From Thiohalobacter sp. (GTDB lineage: Bacteria; Pseudomonadota; Gammaproteobacteria; Thiohalobacterales; Thiohalobacteraceae), in the NCBI GenBank assembly GCA_027030825.1, contig JALVEM010000136.1, forward strand, positions 1 through 13,166: 13,166 nucleotides of DNA. Direction: 5' to 3'. The notes under the pieces are model-generated. The model searched no databases and had not been told where the DNA came from. It was given only the letters and a program-made list of their open reading frames with translations. Within the stretch, counting starts at the first letter, position 1; each line of letters starts with the position of its first letter. Of the stretch, positions 1 to 8,341 are shown piece after piece. The position numbers and the translations under genes are program-made.

Positions 1-53
1 TTTCCTGCCTCCTGCCGCTTGCCGGTGACAGGCTCACGGGGCATGCTGACGGC

Positions 54-1982
54 ATGGCACGGCATCCTCTCCCCGTCCTGCCGAACGAGCCGGACCCTCT
101 GGCAGAATCCCTGGCGCCCCTCGAGCATCCCCTGTGCCTGTTCGGGGCGCCGGGCCGCGGCAAGTCGACCCTGGCGGCCAGGCTGGCGCGGGCGCTCGCG
201 CCCCGCGCCTCGGCACCCCTTTTCTGTCTGGGTGCGGATCCCGGCTCACCGGCCTTCGGCCTGCCCGGCGCACTCACTCTGGCACGCTGGGAAAACGACG
301 CCTGGCTGCCCGTTCGATTCGAGGCCCTGTGTTCGCTGGACGCAGGACGTTTCCGCCTGCCTCTGATCCAGGCGCTCGAAACGCTGTCGCCCTTGGCCGC
401 TGCCGGCTGGCTGCTGGTGGACGCCCCGGGCCTGGTGCGCGGGACCGCCGCCCGGGAACTGGCCGCCGCGCTCTGCCAGGCACTCGGCGCGCCGGATGTG
501 CTGCTGCTGGCACACGCGGACGAGAGCCTGCCGCTGGCGGACGAACTGCGTGCCCGGGCGCACCGGGTGTGGCGGGTGCCACCCGCGCCGGAAGCGAGGC
601 GCACCGGCCGGCGCATGCGGGCCCGGCAGCGCACACGCGTCTGGGACGACTGGCTGCGGGCATCGGAGCGCCGGGTGCTTCCGTTCGGCGCCCTGCCGGT
701 CCTCGGCAATCCTCCCCCCGTTCATCGTCCCGAAAGCTGGCAGGGACGGCAGTTCGCCCTCCTGCGCCATGGCAGGACACTGACCCTGGGCGAGATCGAG
801 TCACTGCGCGAGAACCGGCTGGTGCTGCGCGTGCCGGCCTCGACCCCTGGCGAGGCGGACGCCCTGCTGGTGCGCGACGCACAGCGCCGGGAGGACGGCC
901 TGCTCGGCTCCGCCGAGCCGTTCGCGAGTCCGCAACCGGTGACCGTGCAGGCACTCCTCCCGGTCGAAACCCCGCCCTCGAGCCCGCCGCTGGCGGGCCG
1001 CTGCGGGCCGCTGGATTTCACTCTGGTCAACGGCGTGTTCGGCGATCCCCTGCTGCATCTGCGGCTGCGTCATGCCGGACGCAGCCTGCTGTTCGACCTG
1101 GGCGAGGCGCCGCGTCTGTCCGCACGCCTCGCGCACCAGATCACCGACGTCTTCGTCAGCCACGCCCACATGGATCATCTCGGCGGATTCCAGTGGCTGC
1201 TGCGCTCCCGGCTGGGCGATTTCCCTGCCTGCCGTCTGTACGGCCCGCCCGGGCTCGCGGATCACGTCGCCTGTTTCATCGACAGCTTTCTCTGGGATCG
1301 CATCGGTACGAACGGAGCTGCCTTCGTGGTGAACGAACTGCATGGAACCACCCTGCGGCGCTGGCGCATCCAGGCCGGCATCGGCGAACGCACCGAACTG
1401 GCGCCGTGCGAAGTGCATGAGGGCGTGATTCACCAGGAGGCGGGCTTTCGCATCCGCGCTCTCGAGCTCGACCATCACACACCGGTGCTGGCCTTCGCCT
1501 TCGAGCCCGAGCGTGAACTGCACGTGCGCAAGGATCGCCTGCTCGAGGCCGGTCTGGAGCCCGGCCCCTGGCTCGGCGAGCTGAAGGCCGCCATTATTGC
1601 GGAAAGACGCGAAAGACCGATCGTCCTCCCGGACGGCAGCCGTCGCCCGGCCGGCGAGCTGGCCGAGGCGCTGCTGATGATCCGGCCGGGCAAGCGACTG
1701 GTCTATGCCACGGACCTGGCCGACCATGCGGCCAACCGAGAACGGCTGGCGACGTTCGCCCGCGGCGCGCACACTTTCTTCTGCGAGGCGCCGTTCCGCA
1801 TGCGCGACAGCGACAACGCGGCACGCAACGGCCATCTCACCACCCGCGCCTGCGCCGAGATCGCCCGCGAGGCCGGTGTGGCCCGCCTGGCGCCCTTCCA
1901 CTTCTCCCGGCGCTATCAGGACGATCCGGAATCGGTCTACGAAGAGATCCAGGCCGTCTTTCCTGTGCTCGTCAGGCCGTGA
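54..1982 (+). CDS. Clp1/Grc3-like P-loop kinase fused to RNase Z-like MBL-fold hydrolase
   Basis: The 642-residue product joins two RNA-related modules. The N-terminal part has a Walker A loop, GAPGRGKST, at 31-39. A Clp1/Grc3-style segment LGADPGSPAFGLPG follows at 59-72, then VDAPGLVRG at about 122-130, matching the 'NTpGWvkG' motif of Clp1/Grc3/NOL9 5'-OH polynucleotide kinases. Residues about 195-330 may be the Clp1-type accessory domain (QFALLRHGRTLTLGEI) plus a linker. The C-terminal half is RNase Z-like: HAHMDH at 370-375, LYGPPG just after, LDHHTP at 472-477, ATD with D554, CEAPF, GHLTT with H594, and HFSRRY at 616-621. The metal ligands of the family all appear present. Inference: it phosphorylates RNA 5' ends and cleaves RNA. 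The substrate is unknown. The frame is open to the left edge, so the start at 54 is a best guess; no clear Shine-Dalgarno sequence precedes it. Confidence 0.85.
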   Translation: MARHPLPVLPNEPDPLAESLAPLEHPLCLFGAPGRGKSTLAARLARALAPRASAPLFCLGADPGSPAFGLPGALTLARWENDAWLPVRFEALCSLDAGRFRLPLIQALETLSPLAAAGWLLVDAPGLVRGTAARELAAALCQALGAPDVLLLAHADESLPLADELRARAHRVWRVPPAPEARRTGRRMRARQRTRVWDDWLRASERRVLPFGALPVLGNPPPVHRPESWQGRQFALLRHGRTLTLGEIESLRENRLVLRVPASTPGEADALLVRDAQRREDGLLGSAEPFASPQPVTVQALLPVETPPSSPPLAGRCGPLDFTLVNGVFGDPLLHLRLRHAGRSLLFDLGEAPRLSARLAHQITDVFVSHAHMDHLGGFQWLLRSRLGDFPACRLYGPPGLADHVACFIDSFLWDRIGTNGAAFVVNELHGTTLRRWRIQAGIGERTELAPCEVHEGVIHQEAGFRIRALELDHHTPVLAFAFEPERELHVRKDRLLEAGLEPGPWLGELKAAIIAERRERPIVLPDGSRRPAGELAEALLMIRPGKRLVYATDLADHAANRERLATFARGAHTFFCEAPFRMRDSDNAARNGHLTTRACAEIAREAGVARLAPFHFSRRYQDDPESVYEEIQAVFPVLVRP

Positions 1983-2186
1983 GAAGCGGGTCTCCCCGCC
2001 TCGAATACACCATGTTCGACCCTGACGCACTCCGCCATGCAGGCGGGGATTTGCGTGACGGAAACCACTTCCCTGCCGGCAGACAGACCAGACACCCCAT
2101 CACCGCAACACGCAGAAAAACTCACATCACCTTGTTTGCACTGGAACTTTGCGTTTTACGCACAGCACATTGCCGAAATTCCCTGT

Positions 2187-2202
2187 TGTGATCCCCGTCA
2201 CA
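2187..2202. promoter_or_regulatory. CRP/Vfr-type operator, perfect TGTGA-N6-TCACA
   Basis: The sequence TGTGATCCCCGTCACA is an exact match to the cAMP receptor protein half-sites TGTGA and TCACA with the canonical six-base spacer. Its centre (2194.5) is about 61 bp upstream of the transcription start predicted from the -10-like box. That is the spacing of class I CRP-activated promoters. The outer A/T-rich flanks of the ideal E. coli site are only partly present. Another CRP/FNR-family member, such as Vfr, could be the real binder. Confidence 0.65.
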
Positions 2203-2240
2203 GTCTGGTAACAAGCGAATAACCGAGCAAACAGTAGGGT

Positions 2241-2256
2241 TATATAAGTGCTTAAG
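2241..2256 (+). promoter_or_regulatory. Predicted -10 region and transcription start of the 2358-6971 gene
   Basis: TATATAAG at 2241-2248 gives overlapping -10-like hexamers (TATATA, TATAAG). A start site would fall near 2253-2256. No good TTGACA-like -35 element lies 16-18 bp upstream, as is typical of activator-dependent promoters and consistent with the CRP-type site centred about 61 bp upstream. The assignment rests only on sequence match and spacing. Confidence 0.45.
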
Positions 2257-2259
2257 CAC
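2248..2259. promoter_or_regulatory. 12-bp perfect palindrome over the predicted start site
   Basis: GTGCTTAAGCAC is a perfect palindrome. With a single mismatched pair it extends to 2244-2263, a 20-bp near-palindrome. It overlaps the -10-like box and the predicted transcription start, where a repressor operator would act. No regulator is recognised, and it could be a chance palindrome in AT-rich DNA. Confidence 0.35.
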
Positions 2260-2357
2260 ATATGAAAAACCTTATTTGCGAATGCTCGGGATAACCCGCG
2301 CCGCCCGGACAGTCTCCGGAAACGCGCCGAACAGAAACAGCATCACAGGAGATCGCC

Positions 2358-5300
2358 ATGAACACAGGGGCCACCCGCTCGCTCCAGACCCGTACCCGTG
2401 CCAGCATCCTTGCGGTTTCCGTCGCCATCGCCTCCGCAGGACTCGCCCTCCCCGTTCGCCAGGCGGACGCCCTGTTCGGCGGATTCAACCCCTTGAACCC
2501 CTTCAGCTACATGGGGCTGATGAAGGACATGTTCGAATCCATGGTCGGCGTGGCCGGCGACATGTTCGTCGGTTCGATGAAGATCGCCGGCAAGACGGTG
2601 AAGGTGATGCTGAACTTCGCCGAGATGGCCATGGGCGTCATGGCGGTGCCGCCCTTCAACCTGGCCAGGGACGGCATGGCCAGGATGTTCGAGATCTCCA
2701 TGCGCGTGGCCCGCGAGATGATGCGCCAGGATCCGGGTTTCATGGAATTCATGACCATCTGGGGGTTCAAGGGCTACGAGATGATGGCCAACGCCTTCCC
2801 CGGCAAGCTCGAGGACGAGATCCTGGGCGAGATGTTCAAGCTCATGCTCGAGAGCGACATGCTCACCAAGGAAATGCTGTGGATGACCAAGCGCAACAAG
2901 GGCCTGGCGCAGCTCATGAACCGCATCGCCGGCAAGAACCGCTCGCTGCGCCACAAGCTGGTGGCCAAGATGGCCAAGGACAAGGGACTGGCGGGTGACG
3001 TCCTGGATCTGGCCATCAAGTACCCGTTCCTCGCCGGCACCCTGTGCGGCAAGATGGACGACACCTCGTTCACCAGCTTCAGCCGGGTGATCGCCGCCTC
3101 CACCAGCAATGCGCGCAAGGTGGGCACCATCTTCTCCCGCACCTGCAAGTCCGACCCCGTCGATCCCCCGCCCCTGCTGCGGGTCATGCGCCACCTCGGC
3201 ACCACGACCGACACCAACGACGGCAACGAAGCTGCCGACGAACGCACCATCTACGGCATGTTCCGGGACCTCACGGCCTCGCACCGCTTCCTGGACGGCG
3301 TTGCGCGCCTGGCCCAGCCCATCCAGATCATGATGATGGACACCCTGTTCCTGGGCGAAGGGGAAGACGACGAGGGCAATCCCGTCATCCACAGAACGCA
3401 GGCCTTCTTCAACGCCTATGCCATGGCCCGGGGCATGCTGCAGAGCGTGCTGCCGCACTATGATCCGAACCTGCCGCCGGATCCCGAATCGGACAACCCG
3501 GCCAATGCACTGATCGGCCGGATGATCCCCTTCCTTCTCGACATGTCGAAACCGGACGAACCCAGGCTCACCCCCTGGGGCTGGCAGTTCGTCCAGGGTC
3601 TGGCCACCGGGGCGCACATCTACGACGACGAGCCCAGCAAGGCCGTGCTCGCATTCATGGCACCCATGTTCCCTCCCGGCATGGAGGTGCCCAGGCCGGA
3701 TCCCACCGGCCCGGCCCCGCGCGACTTTCTGGGCAAGCTCAAGAAGGCAAGCGCCGCTTCCGCCTCGCGCGAAGACAGGCGCATCCAGCCCGTCGAATTC
3801 GGCTACGACTATCTGCACAAGCGCCTCTACAGCAACGGCTCCGACGACACCTGGCTGTTGATGCCGGAGTGGATCGCGCCGGCGACCTGGTACCGGACCG
3901 ACAACAAGAAACGCGACGTGGACAACCGCAAGGTGTATACGGAGCTCAAGCTGGATCCGAACAAGGAGAACCTGGTCTTCCTCGTGGTGCCCTTCGATTC
4001 CACCTACCCCACCTGGGCACTGGCGGAGGGCTTCACGCCGATCTATGGCGAGCGCTTCGAATCCGAGGACCAGACGGGATTCCGCCTCTTCGGCAAGCAG
4101 GTGCCCCGCGGCACTGCCAGCCTGAAACTCATGGGCAACGACGACGGCAGCCACAACTATGTCTTCGCCGTCATGGAGGAAAGCACGGACAACGTCTACA
4201 CCTACGCCCGCAGGCAGATCCAGGAAGCCCGGCTCCTCAATGAAAAGGCCAACTGGCTCTATACCCTCAATCACAGGGAAAAGGATCCGACCTTCTACGA
4301 CAGCCTGATCGAGGGCACCGAGCTCGGCAACTGGGGCGCCGACGAGGACGATGGCTGGGACATCCGCGGCATCGAGAGCGGTCGTCTCTGGCTGCATGCC
4401 GCGAAGGGATACGAGGACATCGTCAAGGTGCTCAGCCTCGAGAACCGCGACACCCGGAAGCGTTTCGCCCATCAGGGCGAGCAAGTCCTGGTCGATGCCC
4501 CGCCGGGCTACACCATCATCGGCTGGTTCGATTCCGACCATGACGCACGGGACAGCTACGGCAACAAGGGCAACGAACACATCGCCATCGCCGTCAAGCA
4601 GGGCTACGAGGATTACGTCAAGCTCGCCACCCTGGGCGGCAAGATGCGCCGCTTCGAGGTGCTGCCCGGCTATCGCCCCGTGGGCTGGTGGAAGGTGGAC
4701 GGCGACAGCATGGACAGCTTCGGACGGCGCACCGACGAAGCCTGGATCTCGCTGCAGATACGCCCGCTCGACGAGGAGGCAGGCAAGCCCAAGCGCAATG
4801 CCTATGACCCGGGCCTGAACTTCGCGGCCTGGTACACGAACCGGCACATCCGGATCCGTGACATCGATTCCGCCCCCCGCATCATGAATGCGCACCTGAC
4901 AGAGAAGGACGGGCATTTCTTCTTCAAGGATACCGGCATCCAGGTTTTCCCCGGCCCCGACATGCTGGAGGAATGGATCCGCCGCGGCATGCCCGGCGTC
5001 CGCGATGGCAGGCGGCATCCGGAGAACCCGCTGGAGATGGCCGCCTACCTCTATCTCAATGCCTCCGATCCGAACAACTACATGGGCCGTCACGTCATCG
5101 ATGCCATCAACAAGGAGAAGGACGACGGCAAGTATCGCAACCCCTTCGGCGACGATCGTCGCTTCGTGATGCGCATCAACGGCCGCATCGAGGTGCCGGA
5201 GAGCGGCGAATACGCCTTCGGCGTCGACGGCGACAATCCGGTCGAGGTCCGCATCGACGGCCGTCGGGTCACGGGCTGGTACGGAGACCACGGCAACAAG

Positions 5301-6971
5301 GACGAGCCGCGCGAGGTCCGCACCATCCGTCTCGAGCGTGGCTACCACCACGTCGAATTCATCGGCGAGGATCTCTACGACTTCACGCTCTACTGGAAGC
5401 TGCCCTCGATGGCGGCCGACGAGGAACCCGTGCCCGTCTCGGACAAGCGGTTCTCGCACCCCAGATACGATGCCGATCTGGACGGCGTGGCCGATGCCTT
5501 CGACAAGTGCCCGAATTCGTTGCCCGGCGTGCCGGTCGAGCGCAACGGCTGCCATCCCTATCGCAGGCCCTATGTGCCGATCGACGATGACGGCTTTGCC
5601 GGCACTCCCCTGCCCGTCATCGAACCCGGCGACGGCAACGGAGGCAATGGCGGCACGGACGACGGCTCGACGGACACGGGCGGTGGCAATGGCGGAGGAA
5701 CCGGCGCCGCGCCCGGCAAGGGCGGCAGTGGCAAGACTCCCGCACCCGAGCCCACTCCGCCTTCCGACGCCCACTGGCTGGTCGGCTGGACGCCGTCGGC
5801 CGACTCCTCCGACGTCGGTGTGCCGAAGGGCTATCGCAAGGTGGCGAACATCGACATCCGCGGCGACAAGGGCGACGGCTTCGATTACGAAAACAAGCCG
5901 GCCCGGCGCATGATCACCCTGGCGATTCGCGGCACCGAGCAGATCATGCACGGCGACATCGTCAGGCTGGTCAATGTCGAGAAGAACCGGGATCGGATCG
6001 AGGCCGCCGGCAGGCGCAGCAGGGTCGCGGCCCTCGAGGGCTACAGCGTCCGCGCCTTCCTGGAGATGGACGGCGATCGCGCCTGGGACAGCTTCGGCAC
6101 GAAGGACAACTACACCACGCTGCAGGTGAAGCAGGGCTATGAACCCTTCGTGCGCCTGATCCGCATCAGCGGGCCCGATGCCAGGCCGAAGCCGGGCCGC
6201 AGCTTTGCGGCCCGCTGGAAGCTGCGGCGCAATGCCATCGATTCCAACGGCGCCGTGCTTCGCAAGGGCACCTGGGTCGCCCTCGAGGTCGCACCTCTCC
6301 CCGCCAATGCCGGAAGCCATACCGGCGGCGAGTACGAGAACGGTCTGCTGGCCGCTACCTGGGACTTCGAATACGCCTGGGATCCGCACAGGAAGACCGT
6401 GCGCAAGACTCGCATCCACCCGACGAGCTCGGTCGATTTCGATCGAACCCTCCGGGCCAATGCCAGCCGCAAGGATCTCCATTACGGCACCTTCAAGCTG
6501 GTCAATGTCAACAACGATTCACGCAACGGCTTCGGCAATCCCTTCGGATCGGACGACAGCCACATCACCTGGCTGGCAGGCAGAATCCGGATTCCGGCCG
6601 ACGGCACCTACACCTTCGCGCTGGATGGTGACGATGCCGTGGAGGTCCGCATCGACGGCAAGGTGGTCAGCCGCTGGCTGGGCCATCACGGCATGGCGCA
6701 TCGTCCCATGCAGGCCCGCAGGCTGTATCTGCGCAAGGGAATGCACAGCATCCAGTTCCTTCACGAGGACATCAGTGGCAACCAGGGCTACCGGCTCTAC
6801 TGGAAGAAGCCGGGCAGCCAGAAGTTCGAGGTCGTCCCCTGGAATGTCTTCTCGCATGCCCGTTACGACGATGACATGGACGGCATCGCCAATCTCCACG
6901 ACAAGTGCCCGAACACTCCGCCGGGCAGCGGTGCCATCAGGCTCAACGGCTGCGCCGTGAAGCCGAACTGA
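2358..6971 (+). CDS. Large secreted protein: Met-rich helical region, duplicated GY-repeat/PA14/TSP3 modules
   Basis: The 1537-residue product begins with a basic n-region and hydrophobic stretch typical of a signal peptide, with probable cleavage after ADA near residue 38. Residues 52-233 are methionine-rich (27 Met) and look helical. About 490-610 is a beta-type region (FRLFGKQVPRGTASLKLMGN) resembling adhesin or carbohydrate-binding folds. Then a module occurs twice: GY repeats (684-748, 749-806; 1192-1259, 1260-1315), a PA14-like domain (about 895-1015; 1345-1487), and a thrombospondin-3-like calcium motif ending DKCPN (1038-1053; 1504-1519). A Gly/Asn/Thr-rich linker at about 1090-1136 separates the copies. 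PA14 domains commonly bind glycans, so an exported surface or adhesive role is inferred. AGGAG six bases before the ATG fixes the start. No sortase, autotransporter or C-terminal membrane anchor is visible. Confidence 0.85.
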   Translation: MNTGATRSLQTRTRASILAVSVAIASAGLALPVRQADALFGGFNPLNPFSYMGLMKDMFESMVGVAGDMFVGSMKIAGKTVKVMLNFAEMAMGVMAVPPFNLARDGMARMFEISMRVAREMMRQDPGFMEFMTIWGFKGYEMMANAFPGKLEDEILGEMFKLMLESDMLTKEMLWMTKRNKGLAQLMNRIAGKNRSLRHKLVAKMAKDKGLAGDVLDLAIKYPFLAGTLCGKMDDTSFTSFSRVIAASTSNARKVGTIFSRTCKSDPVDPPPLLRVMRHLGTTTDTNDGNEAADERTIYGMFRDLTASHRFLDGVARLAQPIQIMMMDTLFLGEGEDDEGNPVIHRTQAFFNAYAMARGMLQSVLPHYDPNLPPDPESDNPANALIGRMIPFLLDMSKPDEPRLTPWGWQFVQGLATGAHIYDDEPSKAVLAFMAPMFPPGMEVPRPDPTGPAPRDFLGKLKKASAASASREDRRIQPVEFGYDYLHKRLYSNGSDDTWLLMPEWIAPATWYRTDNKKRDVDNRKVYTELKLDPNKENLVFLVVPFDSTYPTWALAEGFTPIYGERFESEDQTGFRLFGKQVPRGTASLKLMGNDDGSHNYVFAVMEESTDNVYTYARRQIQEARLLNEKANWLYTLNHREKDPTFYDSLIEGTELGNWGADEDDGWDIRGIESGRLWLHAAKGYEDIVKVLSLENRDTRKRFAHQGEQVLVDAPPGYTIIGWFDSDHDARDSYGNKGNEHIAIAVKQGYEDYVKLATLGGKMRRFEVLPGYRPVGWWKVDGDSMDSFGRRTDEAWISLQIRPLDEEAGKPKRNAYDPGLNFAAWYTNRHIRIRDIDSAPRIMNAHLTEKDGHFFFKDTGIQVFPGPDMLEEWIRRGMPGVRDGRRHPENPLEMAAYLYLNASDPNNYMGRHVIDAINKEKDDGKYRNPFGDDRRFVMRINGRIEVPESGEYAFGVDGDNPVEVRIDGRRVTGWYGDHGNKDEPREVRTIRLERGYHHVEFIGEDLYDFTLYWKLPSMAADEEPVPVSDKRFSHPRYDADLDGVADAFDKCPNSLPGVPVERNGCHPYRRPYVPIDDDGFAGTPLPVIEPGDGNGGNGGTDDGSTDTGGGNGGGTGAAPGKGGSGKTPAPEPTPPSDAHWLVGWTPSADSSDVGVPKGYRKVANIDIRGDKGDGFDYENKPARRMITLAIRGTEQIMHGDIVRLVNVEKNRDRIEAAGRRSRVAALEGYSVRAFLEMDGDRAWDSFGTKDNYTTLQVKQGYEPFVRLIRISGPDARPKPGRSFAARWKLRRNAIDSNGAVLRKGTWVALEVAPLPANAGSHTGGEYENGLLAATWDFEYAWDPHRKTVRKTRIHPTSSVDFDRTLRANASRKDLHYGTFKLVNVNNDSRNGFGNPFGSDDSHITWLAGRIRIPADGTYTFALDGDDAVEVRIDGKVVSRWLGHHGMAHRPMQARRLYLRKGMHSIQFLHEDISGNQGYRLYWKKPGSQKFEVVPWNVFSHARYDDDMDGIANLHDKCPNTPPGSGAIRLNGCAVKPN

Positions 6972-7005
6972 TCGCACCATCGCAACAGCTTGACCTCGCA
7001 CTCGT

Positions 7006-7031
7006 GGCCCGGCATCTGCCGGGCCTTTTTT
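7006..7031 (+). terminator. Rho-independent terminator after the large secreted-protein gene
   Basis: A perfect 8-bp G+C stem, GGCCCGGC (7006-7013) and GCCGGGCC (7018-7025), closes an ATCT loop and is followed at once by six T residues (7026-7031). It lies 35 bp after the stop codon at 6971. This is a textbook intrinsic terminator and separates the secreted-protein gene from the quinone-related cluster. Confidence 0.92.
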
Positions 7032-7116
7032 ATCGGTGCCCTGCATCCGGCTCCTCGCGACGTTCTCAGGATCCCGAGTGCTTTCCCCTCGATGGCGTTC
7101 AGGGCATCATGCGGTC

Positions 7117-7554
7117 ATGCGATTCGAGGATGCGCGAACCCTCGTGGCGGATTGCGAACGCCTCTACGCCATGGTGGCGGACATCGAACGCTATCCGGAT
7201 TTCCTTCCCGGATGGGAGGATGCCCGCGTCCTGGCACGCACCGAAGAAGCCATGGAAGTCGTCCAGACCGTCCGCGCCGGCCCCATGCCGGTCCGTTTTC
7301 GGACCCGTGCCCTCACCAGACCGCCCCGGGGACTCGACATCCAGGGCAGCGATGGCCCATTCCGGCGGCTGCACATCGCCTGGCGTTTCCGGCCCGCCGA
7401 AGACGGTTGTCGCATCGAACTCCGGGTCGAAGTCGAGGCACGGCTCGGCCCCCTGGCCCACCTGATCGAACGGCTGTTCCGTCACCAGGCACGCGAGCTG
7501 CTCGACCACTTCGAACGCCGCGCACACCGGCTGGGATTGATCCGCTCGGATTGA
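7117..7554 (+). CDS. RatA/COQ10-like START-domain protein
   Basis: From the ATG at 7117 this is a 145-residue protein, the usual length of RatA/Coq10-family START-domain (polyketide cyclase-like) proteins. Family features include YAMVADIERYPDFLPGW near residues 17-33, the DGPFRRL turn, and GCRIELRVEVE, comparable with E. coli RatA (VNDVQSYPQFLPG, DGPFKKL, CRIEFHLDFE). Eukaryotic Coq10 binds ubiquinone and supports respiration; E. coli RatA has been described as a ribosome-association toxin. Here the gene sits 49 bp upstream of ubiE rather than beside smpB, which favours a quinone-linked role. A GTG at 7036 would add 27 residues without family similarity, so 7117 is preferred. The only Shine-Dalgarno-like AGGG is rather distant (7101-7104). 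Confidence 0.85.
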   Translation: MRFEDARTLVADCERLYAMVADIERYPDFLPGWEDARVLARTEEAMEVVQTVRAGPMPVRFRTRALTRPPRGLDIQGSDGPFRRLHIAWRFRPAEDGCRIELRVEVEARLGPLAHLIERLFRHQARELLDHFERRAHRLGLIRSD

Positions 7555-7603
7555 CAATCTGCCGAGCTTGTCGAGCGGTTTCTCTGCTGGCAGACTCGCG
7601 GGC

Positions 7604-8341
7604 ATGGACGATCTCTCCCGCTCCTTCGGCCGCAAGCGAGTCAGCCCAGAAGACCGCACCCGACTGATCCGCAGCGTATTCCAGCGCGTGGCGCCCCGCT
7701 ACGATCTCATGAACGACCTCATGAGCATGGGCGTGCACCGCTACTGGAAGTGGTTCATGGTGCGCGAGGCCAGGCAATCGGGGGCGCGCAACGTGCTGGA
7801 TCTGGCCGGCGGCACGGGCGACATCGCCTGGAAGCTGGCGGACCCGGAGCGTGCGGTCCAGGTCTGCGACCCCAGTCTGGCCATGATGGAAGTGGGCCGC
7901 CGGCGGGGCCCGAGCGGGCGTATCGGCTGGGTGGCCGGCTGCGGCGAACGCCTCCCCTTTCACGACGAGACCTTCGATCTGGTCACCATCGCCTTCGGCA
8001 TCCGCAATGTCACCCATCTCGAGGACACACTCTCCGAGATCCGGCGGGTGCTGCGACCGGGCGGGCGTTTGCTGTGCCTGGAATTCTCGCGGCCCGCGCC
8101 CTGGCTGGCGCCCTTCTACGATGCCTGGTCACGGCTCGTCATCCCGAGGCTCGGCGCCTGGATATCGCGCAATCCCGATGCCTATCACTACCTCATCGAT
8201 TCCATCCGGGCCTTTCCGGACCAGGAGACACTGGCCGGGATCTTCCGTGCCGCGGGCTTCTCTGACGTGAGCTACCGCAACCTCTCCTTCGGCATCGCCT
8301 GTGTGCATCGGGGTACCCGGCCAATACCGAATGCTGCCTGA
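7604..8341 (+). CDS. ubiE: Demethylmenaquinone / 2-polyprenyl-benzoquinol C-methyltransferase UbiE/MenG
   Basis: This 245-residue protein (E. coli UbiE is 251) is a class I SAM-dependent C-methyltransferase that methylates the quinone ring in ubiquinone and menaquinone synthesis. Both family signatures are visible: YDLMNDLMSMGVHRYWKW in the N-terminal third, and RRVLRPGGRLLCLEFS in the middle. The SAM-binding motif I, VLDLAGGTGD, is at 64-73, and AFGIRNVTHLEDTL follows. The C-terminal GIACVHRG is also typical. The ATG at 7604 matches family length; an in-frame TTG at 7568 would add 12 residues without family similarity. The ribosome-binding site is weak. The 3' end overlaps the next gene by 11 nt, suggesting co-translation. 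Confidence 0.95.
   Translation: MDDLSRSFGRKRVSPEDRTRLIRSVFQRVAPRYDLMNDLMSMGVHRYWKWFMVREARQSGARNVLDLAGGTGDIAWKLADPERAVQVCDPSLAMMEVGRRRGPSGRIGWVAGCGERLPFHDETFDLVTIAFGIRNVTHLEDTLSEIRRVLRPGGRLLCLEFSRPAPWLAPFYDAWSRLVIPRLGAWISRNPDAYHYLIDSIRAFPDQETLAGIFRAAGFSDVSYRNLSFGIACVHRGTRPIPNAA

Larger units (their letters stand above)
1983..2357. other. Intergenic regulatory region upstream of the large secreted-protein gene
   Basis: This 375-bp gap has no convincing gene. Its right half is clearly AT-richer than the flanking coding DNA. It carries a CRP-type palindrome, a -10-like box and a 12-bp palindrome, each listed separately. An AGGAG ribosome-binding site at 2347-2351 lies six bases before the ATG at 2358. 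If transcription starts near 2255, the 5' leader is about 100 nt. No strong intrinsic terminator for the upstream gene is visible. Confidence 0.7.

Noticed and set aside
1986..1999. Short GCGGG/CCCGC hairpin just after the fusion gene as a terminator
   Set aside because: The stem is only five base pairs and no T tract follows.
801..2030. A 409-codon antisense frame over the kinase/RNase Z fusion
   Set aside because: It has no recognisable domain and lies opposite a frame with two intact sets of catalytic motifs.
2343..6482. A 1379-codon open frame antisense to the large secreted-protein gene
   Set aside because: It is a compositional shadow: the sense frame has clear domains, signal peptide and ribosome-binding site, while the antisense product is low-complexity and matches no family I know. 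High third-position G+C removes stop codons from this antisense frame.
8301..8330. GTG start for the menE-like gene
   Set aside because: It would add ten residues lacking family similarity and lengthen the overlap with ubiE to 41 nt; the ATG at 8331 is simpler, though not proven.
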